Shown one piece after another: positions 9,163-19,077 of a stretch of DNA of 64,000 nucleotides. Numbering within the stretch: position 1 is the stretch's first letter; each line of letters opens with the position of its first letter. The notes below the pieces were generated by a model that saw only the letters and a list, made by a program, of their open reading frames with translations, searched no databases and was not told the origin of the DNA. Source of the stretch: Blastococcus_B deserti (GTDB taxonomy: Bacteria; Actinomycetota; Actinomycetes; Mycobacteriales; Geodermatophilaceae); NCBI RefSeq assembly GCF_042682525.1, contig NZ_JBHUHP010000019.1:1-64000 (forward strand), written 5' to 3'. Made by a program: the position numbers and the translations under genes.

Positions 9163-9675
9163 TCAGACCGTCGGCGTCAGCGGGCGCACCATGGCGATCC
9201 GGCGGCCGTGGCGGTCGAGGCCCAGCTGCCGCTCCCTGTCCCGCAGCTCGCGGAGTCCCGGGGTCAGGTCCGTGGTCTCGCGCCAGCCGTGGCGGGCGTA
9301 CCAGGGACCGTTCCACGGCACGTCGGCGTAGGTGAGCAGGGTGACCCGGTCGACGCCGTGCTCCCGAGCGGTGCGGACCGTGGCGTGGAGCAGGGCCGTT
9401 CCCAGTCCGCGCCTGCCATGCGCCGGATCGACCGAGAGCTGCTCCAGGTGCACGGCGCCGTCGACCAGCTCCAGGACGGCGAAGCCACGGACGGGCCGAC
9501 CGGTCACGAGCACCCGCCACGCCTCCGCCCGCGCCCCGGCGGATGCCGCGGCCGGCAGGCCGGTGATGCCGAGGGCCCGGAACGACTCGTCGGCCCGGGT
9601 CTCCACCAGCGGCACCTGCGCCAGGTCCTCCGGGCCGGCGACCCGGACCTCCGTCCCGGGCTGGTCGGTCGACAT
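9163..9675 (-). CDS. GNAT family N-acetyltransferase
   Basis: This 170-residue acetyltransferase has the acetyl-CoA pyrophosphate-binding signature VDPAHGRRGLGTALL near the middle, then a YARHGW segment typical of the C-terminal beta-bulge. The ATG at 9675 is preferred because the frame upstream loses coding character and runs into the divergent FUSC gene start. The target amine is unknown. The 62-base gap to the divergent gene must hold both promoters. Confidence 0.85.
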   Translation of the reverse strand: MSTDQPGTEVRVAGPEDLAQVPLVETRADESFRALGITGLPAAASAGARAEAWRVLVTGRPVRGFAVLELVDGAVHLEQLSVDPAHGRRGLGTALLHATVRTAREHGVDRVTLLTYADVPWNGPWYARHGWRETTDLTPGLRELRDRERQLGLDRHGRRIAMVRPLTPTV

Positions 9676-9737
9676 GCGGCGATCCTGGCACCGGGTCGTC
9701 ACGGCCGGCCGGGAGCGGCGATGACAAGCTTCGGGAC

Positions 9738-11693
9738 GTGACGGAGGGCGGGCCACGGGAGCGTGGGCTCAGGGCGCCCGCCTGGCTCGAGGAACTGGTG
9801 CGCACGACCCCGCCTCCCGTGCCCTGGCGCGACGTCGTCCGGTTCGCCGTCACGATCCCCGCCCCGCTGGCCGTCGCCGCCGCCGTCGGAGGGGGCCTCG
9901 AGCAGGGGCCGGTCCTCGGGGCCGGCGTCTTCGGGACCATGGGGGCCCTGGCCGCGAGCCTGGCGCCGCAGTCTGGTCCGCTGCGCGACCGGCTGCGCCG
10001 GATCGCCGCCGCCATCGGCTTCGGCGCCGTGGGACTGCTCGTAGGCCAGTACGCCACCGGGGGCGGCTGGGCACCGGTGGTCGTGATCGCGGCCATCTCG
10101 GCCGCCGCGGCCCTGATCAGCTCGGTGAACGCGGCGCTCTCGCTCGGCTCCCTGCAACTGCTGATCTACACCGCGATCTCCTCCGGCCTGACGACCCCCC
10201 TGTCGCTGCCGGCGGAGGTCGGCTTCTTCTTCGGCGGCGCCGCCTGGGCGACCCTGACCACCGTGGTCCAGGCGCGCACCGAGAGCCTCGACCCCGACCG
10301 CACCTCGGTGGCCGGCGTCTTCACCGCCATCGCCGACCTGCTCGCGGCCAGCGGCACCGAGCGCGCCGAGGACAGCCGGCGCGCGCTCACGACCGCCCTC
10401 AACGCCGCCTACGACCGTGTGATCCGCAGCCGCAGTCACTCCGCCGGCCGCAGCCGGGAACTGTCCGAGCTCGCCGGAGTGCTGAACTCCGCGGCGCCCC
10501 TGGTGGAGGGCGCCGTGGCTGCGGCACGGGCCCGCGTGGCGGCCGACCCCGACGACGTCGAGGCCGTCCGGGCGCTGGCCGCGGCGCTGCGGGACTCCGG
10601 GGAGCTGACCGGGGAGCGGCCCCCGCCACTGGACGACGGACCGCCCGCCCGCCGCGCGGTCCGCCACGGGATCCGGCTGGTCTGGAACGTCGTCGGCGAC
10701 CCCGAGGAGCGCGCCGTCGCGGCCGCGCAGCAGATGGAGGTCGACCTCCGCACCCGGCTGCGGGACCTCGCCGACCGGACGCTGGCCAGCCCCGACAGCC
10801 GGGCCTTCGCCGTCCGGCTGGCGCTGTGCATGACCGTCGCCGAGATCGCCCGGCAGTTCCTGCCGATCGAGCGGCCCTACTGGGTGCTGCTGACGGTGGC
10901 CATCGTGCTCAAGCCCGACTTCGGCTCGGTCTTCACCCGGGCCGTGCAGCGCGGCGCGGGCACGGTGCTCGGGGTGCTCCTGGGCTCGGCGCTGCTGGCG
11001 GTCCTGCCCCGGAACGCGTGGGTGCTCGTCGCCATGGCCGTGGCCGCCGCGCCGCTGCCGTGGGCACGCAACGCCAACTTCGGCTTGTTCTCGGTGTTCC
11101 AGACGCCGGTGATCATCCTGCTGCTGGACCTCGCCCTGGCCGGCGGTCCCGATCTCGTGGGCGCCCGGCTCACCGACACCCTCATCGGCTGCGCGATCGT
11201 CCTCGTCTTCGGCTACCTGCTCTGGCCCCAGACCTGGCGGGCACCGCTGGACGAGGCGCTGCGGGACGCCGCGCTGGCCCTCGACGCGTTCGTCGAGGCC
11301 GCCTTCACCGGCAGCCCCACCGAACGCCGCCGCGCCCGCCGGCGCAACTACCGGGCGCTGACCGAGCTGCAGACCCAGCTCCAGCGCCGGCTGGCCGAGC
11401 CACCGCCGATCAGCAGCCGCGCGGCGGCCTGGTGGCCGGTGATCGTGCAACTGGAGCGCACCTCCGACGCCGTGACCGAGGCCGTCATCGCCCAGCGCGA
11501 GGGCGAGCCCGCCCCCGACCTCGCGCAGGTGGCGGTGCTGCGGAAGGCGATCCGCCAGCTGGAGGAGGACGTCCGGGCCCATCGGATCCCCGACGACGCC
11601 GAGATCCTCGCCGACGGCGTGCTCGCCCCCGTGGCCCGCGAGGTGGACGCGGCCCGGCGGCTGGTGCGCGAGAACGCCCCGGGACGGCACTGA
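9738..11693 (+). CDS. FUSC family membrane transporter-like protein
   Basis: The 651-residue protein has a duplicated layout. Hydrophobic bundles lie near residues 30-170 and again near 350-500, each followed by a soluble helical region. This is the layout of FUSC/aromatic acid exporter (AaeB/YccS-like) proteins. The second bundle contains RPYWVLLTVAIVLKPDFGS, a family hallmark. Such proteins act as inner-membrane efflux components, but the substrate cannot be deduced here. It starts with GTG at 9738, divergent from the GNAT gene. Confidence 0.85.
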   Translation: MTEGGPRERGLRAPAWLEELVRTTPPPVPWRDVVRFAVTIPAPLAVAAAVGGGLEQGPVLGAGVFGTMGALAASLAPQSGPLRDRLRRIAAAIGFGAVGLLVGQYATGGGWAPVVVIAAISAAAALISSVNAALSLGSLQLLIYTAISSGLTTPLSLPAEVGFFFGGAAWATLTTVVQARTESLDPDRTSVAGVFTAIADLLAASGTERAEDSRRALTTALNAAYDRVIRSRSHSAGRSRELSELAGVLNSAAPLVEGAVAAARARVAADPDDVEAVRALAAALRDSGELTGERPPPLDDGPPARRAVRHGIRLVWNVVGDPEERAVAAAQQMEVDLRTRLRDLADRTLASPDSRAFAVRLALCMTVAEIARQFLPIERPYWVLLTVAIVLKPDFGSVFTRAVQRGAGTVLGVLLGSALLAVLPRNAWVLVAMAVAAAPLPWARNANFGLFSVFQTPVIILLLDLALAGGPDLVGARLTDTLIGCAIVLVFGYLLWPQTWRAPLDEALRDAALALDAFVEAAFTGSPTERRRARRRNYRALTELQTQLQRRLAEPPPISSRAAAWWPVIVQLERTSDAVTEAVIAQREGEPAPDLAQVAVLRKAIRQLEEDVRAHRIPDDAEILADGVLAPVAREVDAARRLVRENAPGRH

Positions 11694-11739
11694 TCCCCGG
11701 CCCGGTGCCCGGTTGCGGCAGGACGGGCGCGCACGTGGG

Positions 11740-12714
11740 ATGAGCGGGGTGCCGATCGATCCGCCGCTCCTCTCGCTGCCGTCCCTGTCCGCCCCTCCCC
11801 CACCGGGCTCGCGGACCGTCACCACCGACGACGGCGTGCCGCTGCACGTCGAGGTCGACGGTGTGGCCGACGCCGACCTCACCGTCCTCTTCTCCCACGG
11901 GTTCACCGCCCGCCTGGCCGAGTGGGAGCTGCAGCGGGCCGCGCTGCGGAACCGGGCGCGGCTGGTCCTCTGGGACCAGCGGGGGCACGGCCGGTCGGGC
12001 TGGACGCCGCTGACGAAGGCGACCATCGACCGCACCGGCCGCGACCTGGGGCAGGTGCTCGACGCGACCACGCCGCACGGGCCGGTCGTGCTGGCCGGCC
12101 ACTCGATGGGCGGCATGAGCATCATGGCCCTCGCCCGCCGGCGACCGGACCTCTTCGGGACGCGGGTGGTCGGTGTCTTCCTGCTCGCGACCTCCGCCGG
12201 GGGGCTGGTGGAGACCGGCGTCCTCGGGCTCGCGCTCAAGGTGGTGCGCCGACTGGGACTGTTGCCGCTGTACCTGCGCGTCCTGCAACTCCTCGCACCC
12301 GTGCTCGAGCGGTTCCGCCGCCGGGGCACGGCCATCGGCCGGCGGATCACCCGCCGGCTCCTCTTCGGCGCGGACGACGCGCACCCGCACGACGTGCGAC
12401 TCGTGCAGGAACTGCTCGAGGAGACCTCGCTGCCGGTGACGATGGCCTTCTACGCGACCTTCCTCGACCACGACGAGACGGCCGCGCTCGAGGTGCTGCG
12501 GCAGGTGCCCGTGACCGTCGTCGCGGCGACCCACGACCGCCTGACCCCCGCTGCGCACGGTCGCCGGATCGCCGAGATCATCGGGCCGGGCGCGGAACTG
12601 GTCGTCGTCCCCGGCGCCGGGCACAGCGTCAACCTCACCCGTTCCCAGGTCGTCGACGACGCGTTGAACGCGCTGGTGGACCGGGTGCGGGCCGGGTGGC
12701 GAAAAGCCGGTTGA
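11740..12714 (+). CDS. Alpha/beta hydrolase
   Basis: About 324 residues with an alpha/beta-hydrolase fold: FSHGFTA oxyanion segment, DQRGHGRSG, nucleophile elbow GHSMGG, an acidic residue in ATHDRLTP, and the catalytic His in GAGHSVNL. The ATG at 11740 is chosen; a TTG at 11713 in the same frame is possible but has no better ribosome-binding site. It precedes a WS/DGAT gene in the same direction, so a lipid esterase or lipase role is plausible but inferred. Confidence 0.85.
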   Translation: MSGVPIDPPLLSLPSLSAPPPPGSRTVTTDDGVPLHVEVDGVADADLTVLFSHGFTARLAEWELQRAALRNRARLVLWDQRGHGRSGWTPLTKATIDRTGRDLGQVLDATTPHGPVVLAGHSMGGMSIMALARRRPDLFGTRVVGVFLLATSAGGLVETGVLGLALKVVRRLGLLPLYLRVLQLLAPVLERFRRRGTAIGRRITRRLLFGADDAHPHDVRLVQELLEETSLPVTMAFYATFLDHDETAALEVLRQVPVTVVAATHDRLTPAAHGRRIAEIIGPGAELVVVPGAGHSVNLTRSQVVDDALNALVDRVRAGWRKAG

Positions 12715-12863
12715 CCCGGTCGCCCGCGGGGCACGGCAGTGTGACGACGGTCATGAGGATCGTCGTGCAGTGACCCGGGGACACGCCTGACTTCGGCGGC
12801 CGTCCCGACGACGTGGAAGGGCCCCCGTCCGAGCAGCGCGACGGGGTCGGCGAGGAGCAGAAC

Positions 12864-14450
12864 GTGGACCGGATGAGCGCACTCGATGCGGGTTTCTTCT
12901 ACGCCGAGAGCGAGAACACCCCGATGCACGTGGGGTCGGTCGCGGTGTTCGAGGGACCAGCCCCGACCTACGGCGACGTGGTTCGGCTGATCCTGAGCAA
13001 GCTGCCCAAGGTGCCCCGGTACCGCCAGCGAGTGCGCCCGGTGCCGATGCAGCTGGGCCGGCCCCTGTGGCTCGACGACCCGCACTTCCAGATCCTCTAC
13101 CACGTGCGGCACACCGCGGTGCCCAAGCCGGGCAGCGACGAGCAGCTGCGCAACCTGGCCGGCCGCGTCCTCGGCCAGCGCCTGGACATGGCGAAGCCGC
13201 TGTGGGAGCTCTGGCTGGTCGAGGGCCTGGCCGACGACCGCTGGGCGCTCATCTCCAAGGTCCACCACTGCATGGTCGACGGCATCGCCGGCAGCGACCT
13301 GATGCAGCTCATGTTCGACCTCACCCCCGACGCCACGCACGAGGCGCCGCAGGACTGGACGCCGCGGCGCAGCCCCTCCGGCCTCGAGCTCGTGGCCGGC
13401 TCGGTCACCGAGGCCATGACCCATCCCCTCCAGCAGCTGGCCGCCATGCCCAACGTGGGCAGCGCCGTCCGAGCGGCCAAGGAGCTGGCCGACTCGAGCC
13501 GGACCCTGGCCAGGACGGTGCCGTCGCTGGCCAAGCAGGCCATCAGGCCCACCGCCCGCTCCCTGAACGGGCCCATCGGCCCGCACCGTCGCTGGGCGTG
13601 GACCGAGGGCAGGTTCGAGGAGTTCAAGGCCGTCCGGTCGGCGTTCGGCGGCACGGTCAACGACGTCGTACTGACCGCGATCACCGGTGGCTTCCGCGAC
13701 CTGCTCGAGGGCCGGGGCGAGCTCTCGTCGGAGAAGCTCGTCGTCCGCTCGATGGTGCCCGTCTCGGTCCGGCGCGAGAGTCAGCGGGGAACGCTGGACA
13801 ACCAGATCTCCGCGGTCTTCGTGGACCTGCCGGTCGGCCTCTCCGACCCGGTGGCCCGCCTGAACTCCATCCGCGGTCAGATGGACGAGTACAAGCGGGC
13901 CATGCGCGCGGTCGACGCCAAGTCGATCATCTCGATGGGCAACTTCGTGGCGCCCACGCTGCTGTCCATGGGCGTGCGGGCCGCGCTCCAGGCGGGGCAG
14001 ATGTGGTGCCAGACGGTCACGACCAACGTGCCCGGACCGCGGGTGCCGCTCTACGTGCTGGGCAAGCGCATGACCAGCGCCACCGCCTACGTGCCGATCA
14101 ACGGCGGCATGCGGTGCTCGATCGGCATCTTCTCCTACCTGAACACCATGACCTTCGGGATCAACGCCGACTTCGACGGCTACCCGGACGTCGACGTCCT
14201 CTCCGGGGGCATCCGCCGCGGCATCGAGGAGCTGCTGGCACTGGCGGTCGCGAAGGCCCCCGGGGCCGAGGCGGGACCGAAGGCCGACTCCACGGCCGAG
14301 TCCACAGCGGGCCCGTCGACCGGCTCCGCGGGCGGGTCCGCCGCCGACTCCTCCGCCGGCTCCACCGCCGAGGCCGCGGGGAAGTCCACGGCGAAGCGCC
14401 AGCCCCGGTCGCGGGCAGCGAAGAAGACCAGCGCGGGAGCCGCCCGGTGA
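12864..14450 (+). CDS. Wax ester synthase/diacylglycerol acyltransferase
   Basis: The protein has the WS/DGAT catalytic motif HHCMVDG (HHxxxDG) about 140 residues in. It also has conserved MSALDAGF at the N terminus and TTNVPGPRVPLY in the C-terminal domain. Family members transfer acyl groups from acyl-CoA to fatty alcohols or diacylglycerol, making wax esters or triacylglycerol storage lipid. CGAGGAG at 12851-12857 supports the GTG at 12864 (or the ATG at 12873); the frame extends upstream without support. The last 60 residues are a low-complexity Ser/Ala/Thr/Lys tail not needed for catalysis. The stop overlaps the next gene by GTGA. Confidence 0.92.
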   Translation: MDRMSALDAGFFYAESENTPMHVGSVAVFEGPAPTYGDVVRLILSKLPKVPRYRQRVRPVPMQLGRPLWLDDPHFQILYHVRHTAVPKPGSDEQLRNLAGRVLGQRLDMAKPLWELWLVEGLADDRWALISKVHHCMVDGIAGSDLMQLMFDLTPDATHEAPQDWTPRRSPSGLELVAGSVTEAMTHPLQQLAAMPNVGSAVRAAKELADSSRTLARTVPSLAKQAIRPTARSLNGPIGPHRRWAWTEGRFEEFKAVRSAFGGTVNDVVLTAITGGFRDLLEGRGELSSEKLVVRSMVPVSVRRESQRGTLDNQISAVFVDLPVGLSDPVARLNSIRGQMDEYKRAMRAVDAKSIISMGNFVAPTLLSMGVRAALQAGQMWCQTVTTNVPGPRVPLYVLGKRMTSATAYVPINGGMRCSIGIFSYLNTMTFGINADFDGYPDVDVLSGGIRRGIEELLALAVAKAPGAEAGPKADSTAESTAGPSTGSAGGSAADSSAGSTAEAAGKSTAKRQPRSRAAKKTSAGAAR

Positions 14451-15529
14451 GCCCCACCGAGCGGCGCGACGCCGGTGCCCTCGGCGACGGCCCGCGCGGT
14501 GCCGCCGAGCCGCCAGGCGCCCCGGACAGTGGCCTCACCGTGGCGGTCACCGGGCCCACCGGCACGTTCGGTTCGGGCCTGGTCCCCCTGCTGCAGGACG
14601 ACGACCGGATCGCCCGGGTCATCGGCATCGCCCGGCGCCCGTTCGACCCCGCCGAGCGCGGGTGGACGAAGATGGAGTACCGGCAGGGCGACGTCCGCGA
14701 TCCCGAGGCCCTGCGCGCGGCGTTCGAGGGCGTCGACGTGGTGGTGCACCTGGCCTTCCTGATCACCGGCAACGCCTCCCGGGGGACCACCCGGTCGATC
14801 AACGTCGGCGGCACCCTGAACGTCTTCCGGACGGCGGCCGCGGCGGGCGCCCGCCGGTTCGTGTACGCCTCGTCGGTGGCGGCGTACGGCTTCCATGCCG
14901 ACAACCCCCCGCTGATCGACGAGGAGTGGCCGACCCGGCCGGCGGACCGGCTCTTCTACGCCCAGGAGAAGGCCGAGCTCGAGGAGCTGCTCGACCGCGA
15001 GGCCCGCAAGCACCCCGAGCTCGCACTGTTCCTGCTGCGCCCACCGGTGGTCCTGGGCCCGAACGTCGTCGGCCGGAAGGACCTGCTCCCCGGCCCGCTG
15101 GCACCCCTGGGCCGGGCGCTGTTCAGCCGGCCACGGCGGTTGCCGGTGCCGGTGCCCGTCCTCGTGCCCACGTTCCCCCTGCAGTTCGTCCACGAGGAGG
15201 ACGTCGGTCGCGCGCTCGTGCAGTGCATCCTCGGCGCCGGCCCTCCGGGTGCCTACAACATCGCCGGCGACGGGGTGCTCACCGCCGCCGACGTCGCCCG
15301 CGAGTTCGGCGCGCTGCCGATCCCGCTCCCCGCGGCACCGGCGCAGGCCACGGCGCGGGCGTTCTCCCGGCTGCCGTTCCTGCCGCCCGTCGCCGAATGG
15401 GTGGAGGCGGCGAGCCGGCCGGCGATCATGGACACCACGAAGGCGCGCGAGAAGCTCGGCTGGCGACCGCGCTACACCGGGCTGGAGGCCCTGCGCGACA
15501 CCCTGAGCCGCGGCGGACGGCCTGGCTAG
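14447..15529 (+). CDS. NAD-dependent epimerase/SDR family protein
   Basis: This 360-residue extended short-chain dehydrogenase has AVTGPTGTFGSGL as its nucleotide-binding motif near residue 33 and YASSVAAYG in the active-site region. The catalytic Tyr of a YxxxK motif is probably in FYAQEKAELE. The GTG start overlaps the WS/DGAT stop, implying co-translation and a shared lipid-related role, perhaps reduction of an acyl or keto substrate; this is inference. Its TAG shares the tetranucleotide CTAG with the stop of the convergent hydrolase. Confidence 0.82.
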   Translation: MSPTERRDAGALGDGPRGAAEPPGAPDSGLTVAVTGPTGTFGSGLVPLLQDDDRIARVIGIARRPFDPAERGWTKMEYRQGDVRDPEALRAAFEGVDVVVHLAFLITGNASRGTTRSINVGGTLNVFRTAAAAGARRFVYASSVAAYGFHADNPPLIDEEWPTRPADRLFYAQEKAELEELLDREARKHPELALFLLRPPVVLGPNVVGRKDLLPGPLAPLGRALFSRPRRLPVPVPVLVPTFPLQFVHEEDVGRALVQCILGAGPPGAYNIAGDGVLTAADVAREFGALPIPLPAAPAQATARAFSRLPFLPPVAEWVEAASRPAIMDTTKAREKLGWRPRYTGLEALRDTLSRGGRPG

Positions 15530-16440
15530 ACGGAGGCGCGGGCGCCCGCCGTCGCGTCGAGCCAGGCCAGGACCTCCGTCGCGAGCTCCTCGGGCACCTG
15601 CAGCTGCGGTACGTGCCCGACGCCGGGCAGTTCCAGGTAGCGCCACCGGGGGTGCCGCCGGGCGATGTCGCGCGCGGCGGCGACCGGGACCAGCCGATCC
15701 CGGTCGCCCTGCACCAGCAGCACGGGCACACGGATCGAGGCCATCGCCGTCCGGTAGCTGCGCGGGTCGACGAGCAGCTTGAGCAGGGACCGGACCGCCG
15801 CCAGGAACGCCTTGTCCATGGCCGGCACGTCCTGCCGCTGCTCGATCAGGCCCAGCGAGCGGTCGATCACCGACGAGGGCAGGGTGTCGGGGTCGACCCC
15901 GCACAGCCGCAGCATGTCGCGGACCTGACGCAGCGGCGTCGAGCGCTTGCGGCGCAGCGCGAGGAAGCGCTCGCCCAGCATCGGGATCGCGTAGAGGGCG
16001 AAGGTCGCGGCCACCAGCGGGTCCAGCGCGCGGCGCGGCCCGGGGACCGCCGCGTCGAGGAGGACCAGGCCGTTGACCGTGTCCGGTGCCGCGGCGGTCT
16101 GGAGGATGGAGATCATCCCGCCCATCGAGTTGCCCACGAGGACGACGGGCGTGCCGGCGACCTCGGCGAGGAACCGGTCGAGGACGTCCACGTTGTCGTG
16201 CACGGCGGTGCGACGTCCGCCGGGCTCGCTCCGGCCGAACCCGGGCAGGTCGAGAGCCAGCACGCGGGCCTGCGGACGCAGCAGGGGCGCGAACAGGTCC
16301 CAGTTCAGGTGCGAGCCGCCGAGCCCGTGCACCAGCACCACCGTCGGGGCGCCGTCCGGACCTCCGAAGTCGACATAGTGCACCGGACCGCCGAGGTCCA
16401 CGGTGCGGCTCTGCCCGTACGTCCCGCCCAGTTCGGTCAC
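15526..16440 (-). CDS. Alpha/beta hydrolase
   Basis: About 304 residues with LVHGLGGSHLNWD, DLPGFGRSE, nucleophile elbow GNSMGG, acidic QGDRDRLVP and catalytic His in GVGHVPQ, so the full hydrolase triad is visible. The GTG at 16440 is chosen because GAGGAGG lies at good spacing upstream; a GTG at 16461 in the same frame has no comparable site. The gene converges on the SDR gene, and both stop codons use the single palindrome CTAG at 15526-15529. Confidence 0.86.
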   Translation of the reverse strand: MTELGGTYGQSRTVDLGGPVHYVDFGGPDGAPTVVLVHGLGGSHLNWDLFAPLLRPQARVLALDLPGFGRSEPGGRRTAVHDNVDVLDRFLAEVAGTPVVLVGNSMGGMISILQTAAAPDTVNGLVLLDAAVPGPRRALDPLVAATFALYAIPMLGERFLALRRKRSTPLRQVRDMLRLCGVDPDTLPSSVIDRSLGLIEQRQDVPAMDKAFLAAVRSLLKLLVDPRSYRTAMASIRVPVLLVQGDRDRLVPVAAARDIARRHPRWRYLELPGVGHVPQLQVPEELATEVLAWLDATAGARASV

Positions 16441-16670
16441 CCGTAGGTCCTCCTCGTCCACGTTGCGGCGTCCGTACGGTGACACGTCCGTGCCGTGCCC
16501 GTCCCACGGGGGGCACGCACCACGCCGCCATACCAGTAGAACGTGAACGTTCGATATGACCCGGGACACATTTCGGCAACATGTGGCGGCGAGGGAAGTC
16601 GACCGGGTGTGAGCCGGGCCCCATCTTGGTACAGGTCGGCACCAAGGGCGGTCGGCAGCAGGAGGGTCAC

Positions 16671-17480
16671 GTGGCGTCACGGCTGGACGACGGTCCCGCT
16701 CTCCCCCTGTACCTCACCGAGCCCGGCCGGGCAGTCGGCGACTACGGGCTCTACCTCGCCGCCCGCCCGCTGCTGTCCCGCCTCCCGCACGGCGACGGGC
16801 ATCCCGTGCTGGTTCTCCCCGGCCTGCTCGCCGACGACATCTCCACGCGGGTGCTGCGCGCCGTCCTGCGCCGGCTGGGCTACGACGCCCAGGGCTGGGG
16901 TCTGGGCCGCAACATCGGCCCCACCGCCGCGTGCGTGAAGGGCACCCGCGACCTCCTCGACCACCTCAGCGACAAGCACCAACGGACGGTCTCGCTCGTC
17001 GGCTGGAGCCTGGGCGGCATCTTCGCCCGCGACCTGGGCCGCCGGTCCCCCGAGTCGGTGCGTCAGGTGATCACCCTGGGCAGCCCCTTCCGCCTGACGC
17101 GGCACAGCCAGAGCCGGGCGTCGAAGGTGTTCGACCGCTTCTCCCACCTGCACGTGGAGCACCGCACGCTGCCGCTGGAGTCGGAGAACACCCCGCTGGC
17201 CGTACCGACCACCTCGATCTACTCCCAGTTCGACGGGATCGTGCACTGGGAGACGTGCCTGAACATCCCCGGCGAGCGCTGCGAGAACATCGCCGTCATG
17301 GCCAGCCACCTGGGCCTCGGCCACCACCCCGCCTCGATCTGGGCCGTGGCCGACCGGCTGGCCCAGCCGGAGGGCACCTGGAAGCCGTTCAGGGCGCCGC
17401 GGTTCCTGCGCCCGGCCTTCCCCACGCCCGCCCGGCCCCGCGCCGACGACCCGGTCGCCGCCCACGGCACCGCCGCCTGA
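16671..17480 (+). CDS. Lipase-like alpha/beta hydrolase
   Basis: This 269-residue protein has VLVLPGLLADD near the N terminus, nucleophile elbow GWSLGG and a late GLGHHP segment carrying the likely catalytic His. It resembles PGAP1- or lipase-type cytoplasmic esterases. GGAGGG at 16661-16666 fixes the GTG at 16671. It is the third hydrolase in this block beside the WS/DGAT gene, which suggests storage- or membrane-lipid turnover (inference). Confidence 0.82.
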   Translation: MASRLDDGPALPLYLTEPGRAVGDYGLYLAARPLLSRLPHGDGHPVLVLPGLLADDISTRVLRAVLRRLGYDAQGWGLGRNIGPTAACVKGTRDLLDHLSDKHQRTVSLVGWSLGGIFARDLGRRSPESVRQVITLGSPFRLTRHSQSRASKVFDRFSHLHVEHRTLPLESENTPLAVPTTSIYSQFDGIVHWETCLNIPGERCENIAVMASHLGLGHHPASIWAVADRLAQPEGTWKPFRAPRFLRPAFPTPARPRADDPVAAHGTAA

Positions 17481-17657
17481 CGCTGCGCCTCAGGCCCGAG
17501 GCTTCCTCTGCACGGGAGTGGCAAGCCGATGCCCGGAGCACGCCCTACGTCCGATCCGTGGCACTGGATTTCGCCCACTCGACGGGAAGAGCGGCATCGC
17601 GGCCTGCTCGCGCATCCACCGCCCCGACGCGCGAGCTCCCGGACGACCGCACCTCCG

Positions 17658-18914
17658 ATGCCGATTGCTCTGCTAGTCGGCGGGTTGGCACTGGCCGGAC
17701 TGGGCGCCTTCCTGGTCACATTGGGATGCCACGACTTCGTGCTGGCCACCCGTCGTGAGGAGCGCCTGATCGGCGGAGCGCTCGCCGCGTCAGGCGCCGC
17801 CGGCTTGATCGCCGCCTACCTGGTCCTCCACCGCCGCAGCGGCTGGGCCCTGCGAGGACTCGCGACAGTGAGCGCACTCGGTGGACTGGTCCTCGTCTCG
17901 ATACAGGCCAGTTTTCAGAGCAGTCCGAGGCTCTGGCTGTGGGCGGCACTCGTGGCCCTTCCCTTTCTCGCCCTGTGGCTCGGTGAAAGAGCCCTCGCCA
18001 GGGCGGAGAGAGCCGTCGGCCCCCGTGGCGTGCCCGAGCAGAGCAGAAAACCGGAGATCGCTGCGACGGTCGTCGCGGCGTCGGCCACCGTCCTCGGGTC
18101 CTTGATAGGGCTCATGGGGGGTGCATTCACGCCCCTCGTGTCCCCGAGCACGCTCGACGTCGACGTGCGTCTGTCGACGGTCGGTCATCGCGTCGACCCG
18201 GAGGGGCGCGAGTTCGCACTCGTCGACACGGCCGTGACCATGGAGAACATCGGTCGCCAGAGGCTGGTCTTCTTCGGTTCTGCATACATCGTGCAGGGCT
18301 ATCGATCCGAGATCCGGAGCTCGTCCGGACAAGCGGACTGGCCCCTCGACGACGAGGTCGCTCGCGACAACTGGAGTGGCCGATATGAACGACCGGTCGT
18401 CCTCGAGCCGATAGAGCTCGGTTACGACCTCGTGAACCCCGGCGACTATCTCGAGCCAGGGCAGACGTTGACCTCCAACTGGGTCACCCCGGTGCCGAGG
18501 GACGAGGTCAACACGGTCGAGGGCTGGGTCCTCGTGGCCACCGGCTACGAGCAGCGACTGCGACTGGGCAGGCAGCTCCTATCCGCCCAGGACGACGACC
18601 TCTCATCCGAGGAGGGAGCCGTTGCCAGCTGGGAGATCCTGCCGACGAGCTGGATCGCGCAGCTGACGCGCGGTCGCCAGTCCGTGAGCGTGCAGTACGA
18701 GGTGACCCGCGCGGAGGAGACGCAGACGACCGGCGGCGTAGGTCCTGTCCGCCCGATCGACGGGATATCGATCAGCTACCGCATCGGGCCTGGTGGACCC
18801 GCCGACGCGAGTTCTTCCCGCCGGTCGCCAGGTGAGTACTCGGAGCGGATCGCCAACTTCTACGGAGCCGGCGGCACCGTGGGGACGGCTGCTGTCGTGC
18901 TCGACCAGGAGTAG
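17658..18914 (+). CDS. Unrecognised membrane protein
   Basis: I do not recognise this 418-residue protein. After the ATG at 17658 come four hydrophobic segments (residues about 2-25, 35-55, 62-85 and 90-110), a charged loop, and a fifth span near 135-160 (a Val/Ala-rich stretch). The remaining 250 residues look extracytoplasmic and beta-rich, with no Cys and no catalytic motif I can name. The open frame extends to 17529 but the Arg/Pro-rich extension looks non-coding. Base composition is slightly less GC-rich than its neighbours. It stands alone between the lipase gene and a short gene. Confidence 0.7.
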   Translation: MPIALLVGGLALAGLGAFLVTLGCHDFVLATRREERLIGGALAASGAAGLIAAYLVLHRRSGWALRGLATVSALGGLVLVSIQASFQSSPRLWLWAALVALPFLALWLGERALARAERAVGPRGVPEQSRKPEIAATVVAASATVLGSLIGLMGGAFTPLVSPSTLDVDVRLSTVGHRVDPEGREFALVDTAVTMENIGRQRLVFFGSAYIVQGYRSEIRSSSGQADWPLDDEVARDNWSGRYERPVVLEPIELGYDLVNPGDYLEPGQTLTSNWVTPVPRDEVNTVEGWVLVATGYEQRLRLGRQLLSAQDDDLSSEEGAVASWEILPTSWIAQLTRGRQSVSVQYEVTRAEETQTTGGVGPVRPIDGISISYRIGPGGPADASSSRRSPGEYSERIANFYGAGGTVGTAAVVLDQE

Positions 18915-19077
18915 CCGGGGCAGCAGGTCGTGCGCGGGCGGAGGCGTCTGACGGCTGCACGCCAGACCGGTCGAGGCGGTCAGCCTCACCGGGGCCTCGA
19001 CAACGGACCGACCTCGACCCCGGTCAGCGAACGAGACACGGGGCGCTCGTCGTCATCCCGACGGCTACCGTGGGCGG

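Noticed and set aside
15526..15529. Shared CTAG serving as stop for two convergent genes as a regulatory site
   Set aside because: It is a compact arrangement of two stops; nothing else suggests a function.
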